Shown piece by piece: positions 34,214 to 44,500 of a stretch of 64,000 bases of DNA; within the stretch, counting starts at the first letter, position 1; every line of letters starts with the position of its first letter. The notes under the pieces are model-generated. The model saw nothing but the letters and a program-made list of their open reading frames with translations. It made no database searches and was not told where the DNA came from. A program made the translations under genes and the position numbers. Source of the DNA: Spirosoma luteum DSM 19990 (GTDB lineage: Bacteria; Bacteroidota; Bacteroidia; Cytophagales; Spirosomataceae); NCBI RefSeq assembly GCF_000374065.1, contig NZ_KB893260.1, positions 1 to 64,000 of the forward strand. The letters are read 5' to 3'.

Positions 34214-36949
34214 TTAGATACGGGATTTTGTTTTTTTAATGACGAATGGCACACAGGCGTCGGGAGGGCAACAGGCGCCCTGCTGTACAACGATGGGGCA
34301 ACAGCCGGCAATGGGGCAACTGCCGTTCGAAGACGAAACCGTGTAAGTTCCCGGTAGGTCAATGGTTACGGTGTTGCCGGTAAATACGGGGGCCGAACCA
34401 CCATTGCGATACCACTGTACATTCAGGTACTCCCGGGGTACACTCACCGTTAGCGACTCGCCCGAACAGAGTACGTACGGTACACTGGTACAGGCCGAGG
34501 CCAGGTTATTGGTTTCATTGGGATCCTGACTGCCGGTAGCGGTCACACTGGCTACGTTCACGAGGACTCCTTCGGAAAGAAGGCGGACGGATAGCACAAA
34601 CGTAACCGTTTCATTGGCGGTCAAATCGCCTACGGTCCACAAGCCGGTTGCGGAGTTAAATGACCCTTTCGATGGAGTAGATGTTCCCTGAAGTTGTACG
34701 GTACTGTTCCGTAGCAGGGTGTCGGTTACGATTACACCGACTGCACTGCCCGGCCCCATGTTCTGCACGGTAATCGTGAAACTCACTACATCGCCTACTA
34801 CTGATCCGGACTGGCTCACTTTTTTAGTAATCAGCAGGTCGGCCGATTGATTCGGCACCGCCTGTACCGTCAGGCTGATAGATGCCGAAGCACAGACCAA
34901 TGGCTGGGCGATGTCGCAGATGGTGTAGGTGAATGAAACGGGTCCGGTGAAGCCCGCAGCGGGAATAAAGTTGATGGTGCCGTTGGCATTCACCGTGGCC
35001 GTACCCGTAGCGGGTGGGGTAGTCAGGGTTACCGTTACGTTGGTGGTGCTGGCGGGCTGGCCGTTGTTAAAGTCATTAACCAGCACAGGAATGGTGGTAG
35101 TCACCCCAGCGGTGAGGGTCAGGGCGTCGGGATTAGCCGTGAGCACGGCTGGCACCGGATTGACTGTTAGATTAACGGCAGCCGAGGCACAAACTGACGT
35201 CTGGATAAGGTCGCAGATGGTGTAGGTAAAGGACACAGGCCCGGTGAAGCCCGCAGCGGGAATAAAGCCGATAGTGCCATTGGCATTCACCGTGGCCGTG
35301 CCCGTAGCGGGTGGGGTGGTCAGGGTGACGGTCACGTTGGTCGAGTTGGCGGGCTGTCCGTTGTTAAAGTCATTAACCAGCACGGGAATGGTCGTGGTCA
35401 CCCCGGCCGTGAGGGTCAGAGCATCGGGGTTAGCCGTGAGCACGGCCGGCACCGGGTTGACCGTCAGACTAACCGCAGCCGAAGTACAAACTGACGTCTG
35501 GGCGATGTCGCAGATGGTGTAGGTGAATGAAACGGGCCCGGTGAAGCCCGCAGCGGGAATGAAGCTGATGGTGCCGTTGGCGTTCACCGTGGCCGTACCC
35601 GTAGCGGGTGGGGTGGTCAGGGTTACCGTCACGTTGGTGATGCTGGCGGGCTGTCCGTTGTTAAAGTCATTGACCAGCACGGGGATGGTCGCGGCTACTC
35701 CAGCGGTGAGGGTCAGGGCGTCGGGGTTAGCCGTGAGCACGGCCGGCACCGGGTTGACCGTCAGACTAACCGCAGCCGAAGTACAAACTGACGTCTGGGC
35801 GATGTCGCAGATGGTGTAGGTGAATGAAACGGGCCCGGTGAAGCCCGCAGCGGGAATGAAGCTGATGGTGCCGTTGGCGTTCACCGTGGCCGTACCCGTA
35901 GCGGGTAGGGTGGTCAGAGTGACCGTTACATTGGTCGAACTGGCGGGTTGTCCGTTTCGGGTATCATTGGCCAGTACGGGAATGGTGGTAGTCACCCCAG
36001 CGGTGAGGGTCAGGGCGTCGGGGTTAGCCGTGAGCACGGCCGGCACCGGATTGACTGTTAGACTAACGGCAGCCGAAGCACAGACCGATGGCTGGGCGAT
36101 GTCGCAGATGGTGTAGGTGAATGAAACGGGCCCGGTGAAGCCTGCAGCGGGAATAAAGCCGATGGTGCCGTTGGCATTCACTGTAGCCGTACCCGTAGCG
36201 GGTGGGGTGGTCAGGGTTATCGTTACATTGGTGGTGCTGGCGGGTTGTCCGTTGGTAAAGTCGTTAGCCAGTACAGAAACGGTCGTGGATACGCCCGCCG
36301 TCAGGGTCAGGGCGTCGGGGTTAGCTACCAGGCTGGCACACTGAGCCGGATTTCCCGTTACGGTTTTGAATTGCTCAGCGGGTGTTTGGTTACCCCCTGC
36401 CGGTGTACCGGAGAGGGAATAAAAGCTGTTCGCTACGTTGAGGGAATAGCGTTGATCAGCCTCTGCAATGAAGGGATTTCCTGGCTCCAGTACAGCCAGA
36501 GGTCCCACACAGCCGTTTCCCCGGAAGGTGAACAGACGAACAGGCGTACCTGATAAAAAGCTTCCGTAGGTGGCTTCACCAGGCGATTTTCCGATGACGT
36601 AATAGTTCACAGCAGGGTCAAGTCCCGATCCCGACCAGTCCTGTCCAAGGTTTCCGGGTCCCAGCCGAAGTGGCGTTTTTTCCCACACGCCAACAGCATC
36701 CGTGATAGCCGATATGGTAAAGGTGGCGGGTACTTTGATGGTAAACTGGGCCGTACCACCTTTCTCAACCTGCCCTGTATTATTCGCGTTGGGTACGTTG
36801 TAGCGGGGTACTACCCAGGCTGTATAGAGCGTACTACTTGCCTCATACGTAAGTAGAAAATCCACTGCATTTGTCGACTGCTGGGCAAAACCGGCCCATC
36901 CCGTCAGCAACAGACACCCCCATATCGTCACTCGTAAAAATCGTTTCAT
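34214..36949 (-). CDS. Surface protein: N-module, five Ig-like repeats, DUF11
   Basis: 911 residues from the ATG at 36949, which gives the signal peptide FLRVTIWGCLLLTGWAGFAQ; the frame is open 22 codons further. The order is: the cluster's N-module (LLTYEASSTLYTAWVVPRYN to NVANSFYSLSG), five nearly identical 99-residue tandem-95/cadherin-like repeats (each with NPDALTLTAGV, PVLVNDFNNGQPAS, ATVNANGTISFIPAAGF, FTYTICD), a DUF11 domain (SADLLITKKVSQSGSVVGDVVSFTITVQNMGPGS), then a Cys-rich end with CPIAGCCPIVVQQGACCPPDAC. No type A sorting tail is recognised at the C-terminus. Probably an extracellular adhesin or matrix protein. Repeat number may vary between strains. Confidence 0.85.
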   Translation of the reverse strand: MKRFLRVTIWGCLLLTGWAGFAQQSTNAVDFLLTYEASSTLYTAWVVPRYNVPNANNTGQVEKGGTAQFTIKVPATFTISAITDAVGVWEKTPLRLGPGNLGQDWSGSGLDPAVNYYVIGKSPGEATYGSFLSGTPVRLFTFRGNGCVGPLAVLEPGNPFIAEADQRYSLNVANSFYSLSGTPAGGNQTPAEQFKTVTGNPAQCASLVANPDALTLTAGVSTTVSVLANDFTNGQPASTTNVTITLTTPPATGTATVNANGTIGFIPAAGFTGPVSFTYTICDIAQPSVCASAAVSLTVNPVPAVLTANPDALTLTAGVTTTIPVLANDTRNGQPASSTNVTVTLTTLPATGTATVNANGTISFIPAAGFTGPVSFTYTICDIAQTSVCTSAAVSLTVNPVPAVLTANPDALTLTAGVAATIPVLVNDFNNGQPASITNVTVTLTTPPATGTATVNANGTISFIPAAGFTGPVSFTYTICDIAQTSVCTSAAVSLTVNPVPAVLTANPDALTLTAGVTTTIPVLVNDFNNGQPANSTNVTVTLTTPPATGTATVNANGTIGFIPAAGFTGPVSFTYTICDLIQTSVCASAAVNLTVNPVPAVLTANPDALTLTAGVTTTIPVLVNDFNNGQPASTTNVTVTLTTPPATGTATVNANGTINFIPAAGFTGPVSFTYTICDIAQPLVCASASISLTVQAVPNQSADLLITKKVSQSGSVVGDVVSFTITVQNMGPGSAVGVIVTDTLLRNSTVQLQGTSTPSKGSFNSATGLWTVGDLTANETVTFVLSVRLLSEGVLVNVASVTATGSQDPNETNNLASACTSVPYVLCSGESLTVSVPREYLNVQWYRNGGSAPVFTGNTVTIDLPGTYTVSSSNGSCPIAGCCPIVVQQGACCPPDACVPFVIKKTKSRI
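34860..36345 (-). repeat. Five 297-bp tandem repeats in the surface gene
   Basis: Period of 297 bp (99 codons) seen at DNA level, e.g. at 34929, 35226, 35523, 35820 and 36117. The three middle copies are the most alike, the outer ones have more substitutions, as expected for expansion from the centre by unequal crossing-over. Confidence 0.9.
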
Positions 36950-37020
36950 TGCTTTACGTTGTTTTGTCTGAAATCCATTTGATAAAGTGGGCCGGGCAAG
37001 CAATGCCCGGCCCACCAGCG

Positions 37021-40000
37021 CTAAGGCAGTTGTTCGCGAATAATAAAGAAGGGTGCTTTCAGGCTATTCCCGGGATGGTTATTGATGATGTTCTGATAAA
37101 TGAACTCCACGTCATTCCCTGTACCCTGGAAAATGGTGTCTCCGTTCATGTTCACATCGCCCGTATAATAGCCCCTCAGTTTGAAGAATGGGCTCGCCAG
37201 GGCATTGAAGCCAGGGTTGATAACCTGATTATAAATGGTATTTATATCATTGTTCGTACCCTGGAAAATCACGGAGTTGTGGGGGGTACTGCTGGCATTA
37301 TCGATGTTGGAATTACCCGCCCACATGGCCACACCCTGCTGCACAATTACCTGTGCCTGATTGGTAACCGCCTGCGTATAGCTATTGGTACCAGTGTAGG
37401 TATAGGTGGGCGTGCCGGTGTTGCGGAAATCTACGGTAGTAGTCGTTGATGACAGTGGTAAAGTGGCTCGGCTCATCACACCCAGGTGGTTGCGGTGCCG
37501 CACGGCCACGAAATAGTTTCCGGGTAATGCCAGACTGAATACCACGGCAGACGTACCATCGACATCTACAATGTCACCATCGCGCTGAAGCAGGGCAGCC
37601 CGGCTATCCACGATGGTTGTACCATTGGCGCTCCGTAGCTCCACGAATACCCAGTCGACAATGGCGTTCGAGCCGGTCACGGCTGTTACGCTGGGGTTCA
37701 TCGCAGCCGTGGCCGTGATGGGGTTCAGGGAAGCATACGGATGAGACAGTGGTAAAAATCCTTTCGACCGCAGGTCGTCGCGCATCAGCACATTCGGCAA
37801 TGTGACGCCAAACAGCGCACCCTGCAAATACACCTGGGGCAATAAGGAGATCAATGGAGCCGGGGCCACAGATGGGGTAGTCAGGGACGTTGTATTGTTG
37901 GCCGGGGTACCATCACCCACCGGAATAGCCGTGACCGCCGTGAACGTGAGGGGCAGGTTGGCCGTCGGGGCATTCGGAACAATCGATACCGCCAGGGTTT
38001 CGCTCGTAGCCGTAGCCAGCGATACCGACTTGACACAGGTAACGAGCTGACCACTTACCGAACAGGTGAAACCATTAGACGTGGTGAAGCCTGCCGCAAC
38101 GGATACGTTGGCGGGCAACGTGAGCGTAACCGATACCGGACCCGCGTAATTACCCGTGCCGATGTTGTTGACGGAGATAGGTAATGTGCTACCCAGGGTT
38201 GCCGTCAGGCTCGGCGTTGGCTGACTGATGACAACGCTCAGATCGACAGCACCATTCGGTGGGAATACGGTGATGTAGACTGTGGCAGTCGTACAGGCCG
38301 GACCGGCACCGTTGTCGCATACCCGGTACACATACGAGTCGGTACCGGTGAAACTGTTGACGGGTGTGTAGGTGAAACTACCGGTCGATGTCAGCGTCAG
38401 TGAACCATTGCTGGGGCCAACAATAGGCGTAGTCGTAACCGTCTGGGTGTTTCCTTCGAGGTCCTGATCGTTGGTCAGTACATTGCCACTTACCGGAACG
38501 TTGATGAATGTACTGTAAGCGTCATCATACGCAAGGGTTTGATTGACGGCTGGATTAGCCCGTACCGTTATGGTTACCGTTGCCTGATCGCACAGGATCG
38601 GACTACCATTATCGCACACCTGATACACGAAGGAATCGACACCCGTGAAACTGCTGACCGGGGTGTACGTAATTGTACCATCCAGATTCAGGGTCAGGTT
38701 TCCATTTGTGGGAGAGCTGACAACGATTGGCTGACCCAGCGGCTGACCATCGGGGTCGCTGTCGTTCGCTTTAACCGCAATAATAACCGGTGTATTGGGT
38801 GTGGTAGCGGTCAGGTCGTTCTGAGCGATAGGCGCATCATTGGCGTTTGGCGCGTTGTCGCGGATTCTGATAGTGGCCAGAGCCGTAGTACACTGGGCGG
38901 CCGTGTTACAAATCTGATACACAAACGAATCGATACCCACAAAGTTAGCGGCCGGAGTGTAGGTATAGCTACCACTAGCCTGGATCACTACCGTACCATT
39001 CGTTGGTCCGGTAATGGGTGTAGTCACTACCGTTAGTGCCAGTCCGGCAGGCTCCGAATCATTGGTGCGCAGACTCCCGGATACCGGAATGTTTTTTGCC
39101 GTCTGGTTCAGGTCGTTCACCGCAACCGGGCGACTTGGTGCTACCGTAATGGAGACGGGTGTCGTTGAACAGACGCCGGGTTGGTTGATGCTACAAATAG
39201 TGTAATTGAATGAGTTGACACCAGAGAAGCCTATCGCAGGGGTGTAGGTCACGGTACCATTCGCATTTAGCACGGCCGTACCGTTGGCAGGCTGACTGGC
39301 CAGGGAAACGATAACGTTAGTGGTGCTGGCAGGCAGACCATTGCGGGTATCGTTAGCCAGAATGGTGGTTGTAACGGGAGTGCCCGATGCGGTTGTATTC
39401 TGGTCGGGATTGGCGATGATCACCGAAATAACGGTCAGGCCGACCGGTGCTGTCGAGCAGACAGTCGGCTGGCTGATGTCGCAGATGGTATAAATGAACG
39501 AAACGGGGCCTGAATAACCCGGAGCGGGGGTGTAGCCGATGGTACCGTTGGCATTCACCGTAGCCGTACCCGTAGCGGGTGGGGTAGTCACGGTTACCGT
39601 TACGTTGGTAGCGCTGGCGGGCTGGCCATTGCGCAGGTCGTTGGTCAATACCGGAACCGTTGTGGCAATGCCCGCCGTTAGGGTCTGGCTGTCGGGGTTA
39701 GCCTGTACGGTACTAATCACCGTAATGGAGGTGGTTGTGGTTGAGCAGATGCCGGGTTGGGCGATGTCGCAGATGGTGTAACTGAAGGAATTAACCCCGG
39801 AGAAGCCTATCGCAGGGGTGTAGGTCACGGTACCATTCGCATTTAGCACGGCCGTACCGTTGGCAGGCTGACTGGCCAGGGAAACGGTGACGTTGGTGAG
39901 GCTGGCCGGTTGCCCATTGCGGGTGTCGTTGGCCAGCACGGTGGTTGTAACGGGGCTTCCCGCTTCGGTCGTGTTCTGGTCGGGGCTGGCTACCACCACT

Positions 40001-41469
40001 GCGTTTACGGTCAGACTGACCGGTGTTGTCGAGCAGACAGTCGGCTGGCTGATGTCGCAGATGGTATAGGTAAAGGAAACAGGCCCTGAAAATCCGGGAG
40101 CGGGGGTGTAGCCGATGGTACCGTTGGCATTTACCGTAGCCGTGCCCGTGGTGGGTGGGGTGGTCACAGTTACCGTTACGTTGGTAGCGCTGGCGGGCTG
40201 GCCATTGCGCAGGTCGTTGGTCAATACCGGAACCGTTGTGGCAATGCCCGCCGTCAGGGTCTGGCTGTCGGGGTTAGCCTGTACGGTACTAATCACCGTA
40301 ATGGAGGTGGTTGTGGTTGAGCAGATGCCGGGTTGGGCAATGTCGCATATGGTGTAACTAAACGAGTTGACACCCGAGAAGCCTACTGCCGGAGTGTAGG
40401 TTATGGTACCGTTGACATTCAGCACGGCAGCCCCATTGGCCGGCTGACTAACCAGGGAAACGGTGACGTTAGTGGTGCTGGCAGGCAGGCCATTGCGGGT
40501 ATCGTTGGCCAGCACGGTGGTTGTAACGGGGCTTCCCGATGCAGTCGTGTTCTGGTCGGGAACGGCTATCACTACCGCATTCACGGTCAGGTTTACCGGT
40601 GCTGAAGAGCAAATGGTTGTTTGACTGGGTGCGCAGATGGTGTAGGTAAAGGAAACAGGCCCTGAAAATCCGGGAGCAGGGGTGAAACCAATGGTGCCGT
40701 TGGCATTCACCGTAGCCGTACCCGTAGCGGGTGGGGTGGTCACGGTTACCGTTACGTTGGTCGAGCTGGCGGGCTGGCCGTTGTACGTATCGTTGGCCAG
40801 TACACTTATACTGGCAGGGATATTGGCGGTAAGGATTTGCGTATCGCCCGTAGCCAGCAGGGTGGCGCATTGAGCGGCTGATCCTGTCACGGCGTTAAAC
40901 TGTTCGAGGGGTGTCTGGTTGCCGCCCGGAGGGGTACCCGAACGGGAATAAAAGTTGTTGTCCACGTTCAGATTCTGATCTGTATCGGCAGCATCAATAA
41001 ACGGATCCCCCGGTGGAAGTACACTGGCTTCACCGAAACAGCCATTGCCCGCAAATGAGAACAGAGGGACAGGGACACCGGTGTTGAAGGTGCCATAATC
41101 TGATTCGTTGGGGGATTTGCCAATCACGAAGTAACTGTAGTTTGGGTCCAGCGGAGTGGTATACGTCTGGTCGTTAGGGCCCAGTCGTATTGGTGCCTTT
41201 TCCCAGGTACCCGTAATGTCCTGGACGTTGGTGATCGAGAACGAAGCCGGTACTTTGACGGTAAACTGGGCGGTGCTTCCCTTCTCGGTTGAACTGGTGT
41301 TCAGTGCGTTCGGGGTACTGTAGTTCGGAACAACCCAGGCAATATACCGGCCTGTGGTTGCATCGTAGGTAAGTTGATAATTCACCGTGAGGGCCGCTTT
41401 CTGCCCAAAACTGTAATGACTTCCCAGGAGCAGGATAATCCAGCATACATGAGGTAATACGTGTTTCAT
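37021..41469 (-). CDS. Large surface protein: N-module, nine Ig-like repeats, EF-hand-like end
   Basis: 1,482 residues with signal peptide (VCWIILLLGSHYSFGQ). The N-module (VNYQLTYDATTGRYIAWVVPNYSTPNALN) is followed by nine tandem-95/cadherin-like repeats of about 96 residues, a CARDB/DUF11-like domain (VDLSVVISQPTPSLTATLGSTLPISVNNIG), and a C-terminal module of about 280 residues ([17 protein letters not shown] to FFIIREQLP). The last part has two loops resembling calcium-binding dockerin or EF-hand loops (GNSNIDN..VIFQGTNND and [17 protein letters not shown]). The first six repeats alternate between two types, giving a 576-bp higher-order unit. The N-module links it to the two following genes, the C-module to the preceding giant. 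Likely extracellular adhesin or matrix protein. Confidence 0.85.
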   Translation of the reverse strand: MKHVLPHVCWIILLLGSHYSFGQKAALTVNYQLTYDATTGRYIAWVVPNYSTPNALNTSSTEKGSTAQFTVKVPASFSITNVQDITGTWEKAPIRLGPNDQTYTTPLDPNYSYFVIGKSPNESDYGTFNTGVPVPLFSFAGNGCFGEASVLPPGDPFIDAADTDQNLNVDNNFYSRSGTPPGGNQTPLEQFNAVTGSAAQCATLLATGDTQILTANIPASISVLANDTYNGQPASSTNVTVTVTTPPATGTATVNANGTIGFTPAPGFSGPVSFTYTICAPSQTTICSSAPVNLTVNAVVIAVPDQNTTASGSPVTTTVLANDTRNGLPASTTNVTVSLVSQPANGAAVLNVNGTITYTPAVGFSGVNSFSYTICDIAQPGICSTTTTSITVISTVQANPDSQTLTAGIATTVPVLTNDLRNGQPASATNVTVTVTTPPTTGTATVNANGTIGYTPAPGFSGPVSFTYTICDISQPTVCSTTPVSLTVNAVVVASPDQNTTEAGSPVTTTVLANDTRNGQPASLTNVTVSLASQPANGTAVLNANGTVTYTPAIGFSGVNSFSYTICDIAQPGICSTTTTSITVISTVQANPDSQTLTAGIATTVPVLTNDLRNGQPASATNVTVTVTTPPATGTATVNANGTIGYTPAPGYSGPVSFIYTICDISQPTVCSTAPVGLTVISVIIANPDQNTTASGTPVTTTILANDTRNGLPASTTNVIVSLASQPANGTAVLNANGTVTYTPAIGFSGVNSFNYTICSINQPGVCSTTPVSITVAPSRPVAVNDLNQTAKNIPVSGSLRTNDSEPAGLALTVVTTPITGPTNGTVVIQASGSYTYTPAANFVGIDSFVYQICNTAAQCTTALATIRIRDNAPNANDAPIAQNDLTATTPNTPVIIAVKANDSDPDGQPLGQPIVVSSPTNGNLTLNLDGTITYTPVSSFTGVDSFVYQVCDNGSPILCDQATVTITVRANPAVNQTLAYDDAYSTFINVPVSGNVLTNDQDLEGNTQTVTTTPIVGPSNGSLTLTSTGSFTYTPVNSFTGTDSYVYRVCDNGAGPACTTATVYITVFPPNGAVDLSVVISQPTPSLTATLGSTLPISVNNIGTGNYAGPVSVTLTLPANVSVAAGFTTSNGFTCSVSGQLVTCVKSVSLATATSETLAVSIVPNAPTANLPLTFTAVTAIPVGDGTPANNTTSLTTPSVAPAPLISLLPQVYLQGALFGVTLPNVLMRDDLRSKGFLPLSHPYASLNPITATAAMNPSVTAVTGSNAIVDWVFVELRSANGTTIVDSRAALLQRDGDIVDVDGTSAVVFSLALPGNYFVAVRHRNHLGVMSRATLPLSSTTTTVDFRNTGTPTYTYTGTNSYTQAVTNQAQVIVQQGVAMWAGNSNIDNASSTPHNSVIFQGTNNDINTIYNQVINPGFNALASPFFKLRGYYTGDVNMNGDTIFQGTGNDVEFIYQNIINNHPGNSLKAPFFIIREQLP
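39060..40850 (-). repeat. Higher-order repeat: three pairs of Ig-like units, 576-bp period
   Basis: Six units of about 288 bp of two alternating kinds (NPDSQTLTAG-type and PDQNTTASG-type). The same antisense reading recurs at 39539 and 40115, exactly 576 bp apart, showing that the pair was the unit duplicated. Confidence 0.85.
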
Positions 41470-41561
41470 AAGTAATTAGATAGAGGTGACTTAATAGGTT
41501 GTTAGAGGTGGTTAATTGGCCTGGGAGCTGTTATTTCAGCCCCCAGGTACTGGTAAGAAAA

Positions 41562-44500
41562 TTAAGGCAGTTGTTCGCGGATGGTGAAGAAGGGGAGTTT
41601 CAGTACGTTACCAGGGTGGTTGTTAATCACATTCTGATAAATAAACTCGGTATCGTTGCCCGTACCCTGGAAAATTACTTCTCCGTTCATGTTCACATCG
41701 CCCGAATAATAGCCCCTCAGTTTGAAGATGGGGCTCGCCAGCGTGTTGATGTTAGGGTCGATAACCTGACCATAAATGGCGTTCACATCGTTGTTCGTAC
41801 CCTGAAAAAATATCGAGTTATGGGGTGTACTGCTGGCATTATCGAGGTTGGCGTTACCCGCCCACATCGCCACGCCCTGTTGCACGATCACCTGCGACTG
41901 ATTGATGGCCGCCTGTGTGTAACTGGTGATACCGGTGTACGTGAAAGTAGGGGTGTTGGGGTTACGGAAATCCACGGTAGTGGTGGTTGCTGACATCGGC
42001 AGCGCGTTCAGGCTCATTACCCCCAGGTGGTTGCGGTGCCGCACGGCTACGTAATAACTACCCGGATTAACCTGCCCGAACTGTACCGGCGAAACACCGT
42101 CCACATCCACAATGTCACCATCGCGCTGGAGTAGAGCCGCCCGGCTGTCGACCACAATCGACGGATTGAACGAATCACGCAGTTCAACGAACACCCAGTC
42201 TGCAATGGCATTGGGGCCGGTCACGGCCGTTACGCTGGGGTTCATCGCAGCCGTGGCCGTAATGGGTGTCAGGTACCCGTAAGGATGAGTCAGTGGTATA
42301 TGTCCTTTCGACCGCAGGTCATCGCGCATCAGCACGTTCGGCGATGTGACACCGAACAGCGCACCCTGTAAGTACACCTGCGGTAACAGGGATATGAGCG
42401 GTGCCGGTGCCTGTACCAGCACCGTTGTTGTTGCCTGCGCACAGTTGCCGGCACTGTTACACGCCGAATACGTGAAGCTGGTTGGGCCACTGAAACCAGC
42501 AGCAGGCGTGTACGTATAGCTGCCTGCTGGCGACATCACGACGGTGCCGCTGCCGGGCTGGCCAGTTGAATAGGTCAATGCCAGACCTTGTGGATCACTG
42601 TCATTGAGCGAGACGTTCCCCGTTTTGGACGTGTTTCGTTTCGTGATTAATCCATCGTCTACGGCTGTGGGCGATTGGGTAATTCCTACCGGTGGGGTTG
42701 GCTGTACGTTGACGCTCACGGTTGCTGTAGTACACAGGGCTGGCGATGCTTTATCACATACCTGGTAAGGGAAACTGACCACACCGGTGAAGTTGGCTGG
42801 TGGGGTATACGTCACGCTCCCATTCGCGTTGACAACCACCGTACCCTGGGCAGGCTGACTCAGGATAACCGGGTTCGTCAACTGTCCGGCCAGACTCGTT
42901 GCCGAATCAGGGTCGCTGTCATTAGCCAGTATTACAATGGTTATAGGGGTATCCTGCGTCGTTTTTGTATTGTCGTTGTTGGCTATCGGCGCATTGTTAC
43001 CCAGAATAGCATTCGGGGAAATGTTTACACCGACGCAGGCTGAGCTACTCAATCCGCCCACATTGGAAATACTGTAGCAGAAACTAGCCGTACCGGTAAA
43101 ATTAGCGGGCGGGGTATAGGTGTAACTACCGTCGGGATTAATTACTACTGTTCCATCGGCGGGTGGTGTGAGCAACGAAGCCGTTAGCGGTAGTCCCTGT
43201 GGATCCCTGTCATTCGTAAGCACATTGCCGGAAACGGGGGTGTTGATGCGGGTGTCGGCAATGTCAGACGTTGCTACGGGTGGGTTGCCTGTTACCGTTA
43301 TACTGGCGAAGCTGGTGGTACAGATGGTTGACCCCAGGGTACTGCATAACTGATAAACGAGGGTGTAACTGCCCGGTGCGGTGCCCTGCGCCACACTCAC
43401 ACTACCCGTTGTAGTGTTCAGCGTGATGCCCGCCGAGGTACTGACCAGACTCAGGGACGAGTTCGCCGTCGTCGGCAACGCGCCATTGACCAAATCGTTG
43501 GTACGTACGTCCGTTACGGCGATGCTGCCCGGTCCTATGATGGCTGTACCGGCATCGGGCAAAGCGGCTATGCTTGGCGTGACCGTGATGTCAATCAGCC
43601 CGGTGGTGCAGGTCGGGGTAGTAAGGTTATCGCACAACTGGTAGACCAGGGTATAGCTGCCGGGTGTGGTACCGATGGCTACGCTCACACTACCCGTGGT
43701 GGTGTTCAGGCTAATGCCCGGGTCCTGGCTATTGACCAGGTACAGGATGGAGTTGCCCGACGCAGGAGCCACGCCATTGACCAGATCATTGGTGCGAACA
43801 TCGGCCACGGCATTACCACCGGTTCCTGCGCTGACAGTACCCGAGTCAGGACCGGCCGTGACACTGGCCGTCACCGTAATAGTGGCCAGCCCGGTGGTAC
43901 AGGTAGTCGGTGTAAGTTTATCGCAGAGCTGGTAGGTCAGTGTGTAACTGCCGGGTACCGTGCCCTGGGCCACGCTCACACTGCCGGTAGTGGTGTTCAG
44001 CGTGATGCCCGCCGAGGTGCTAACCAGACTCAGCGTGGAGTTGACGGACGTAGACGTAACCCCGTTAACCAAATCGTTAGTACGAACATCGGCCACGGCG
44101 TTACCACCGGTTCCTGCGCTGGCAGTGCCTGAGTCAGGACCGGCCGTGACACTGGCCGTCACCGTAATAGTGGCCAGCCCGGTGGTACAGGTAGTTGGTG
44201 TAAGTTTATCGCAGAGCTGGTAGGCCAGTGTGTAACTGCCGGGTGCCGTGCCCTGGGCCACGCTCACACTGCCGGTAGTGGTGTTCAGCGTGATGCCTGG
44301 GTTCTGGCTGCTGACCAGACTCAGCGTGGAGTTGACAGAAGTGGCTGCTTCGCCATTGACTACATCGTTGGTTCTGACGTTGGCCACGGCGGTGCCACCC
44401 GTACCCGCGCTGGCCGTTCCGTTGTCGGCAGTTGCCACAAGACTCGCACTGATTGTTATCGAAGTGGTAGCCGTGTTGTTGGTAACATTACTCTCATTCA

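Noticed and set aside
34929-36344. Series of open plus-strand frames of 75-102 codons across the repeat region, recurring every 297 bp
   Set aside because: They are antisense shadows of the tandem repeats; low stop frequency comes from the codon bias of Thr/Asn/Val-rich repeats, and the recurring frame follows the repeat period.
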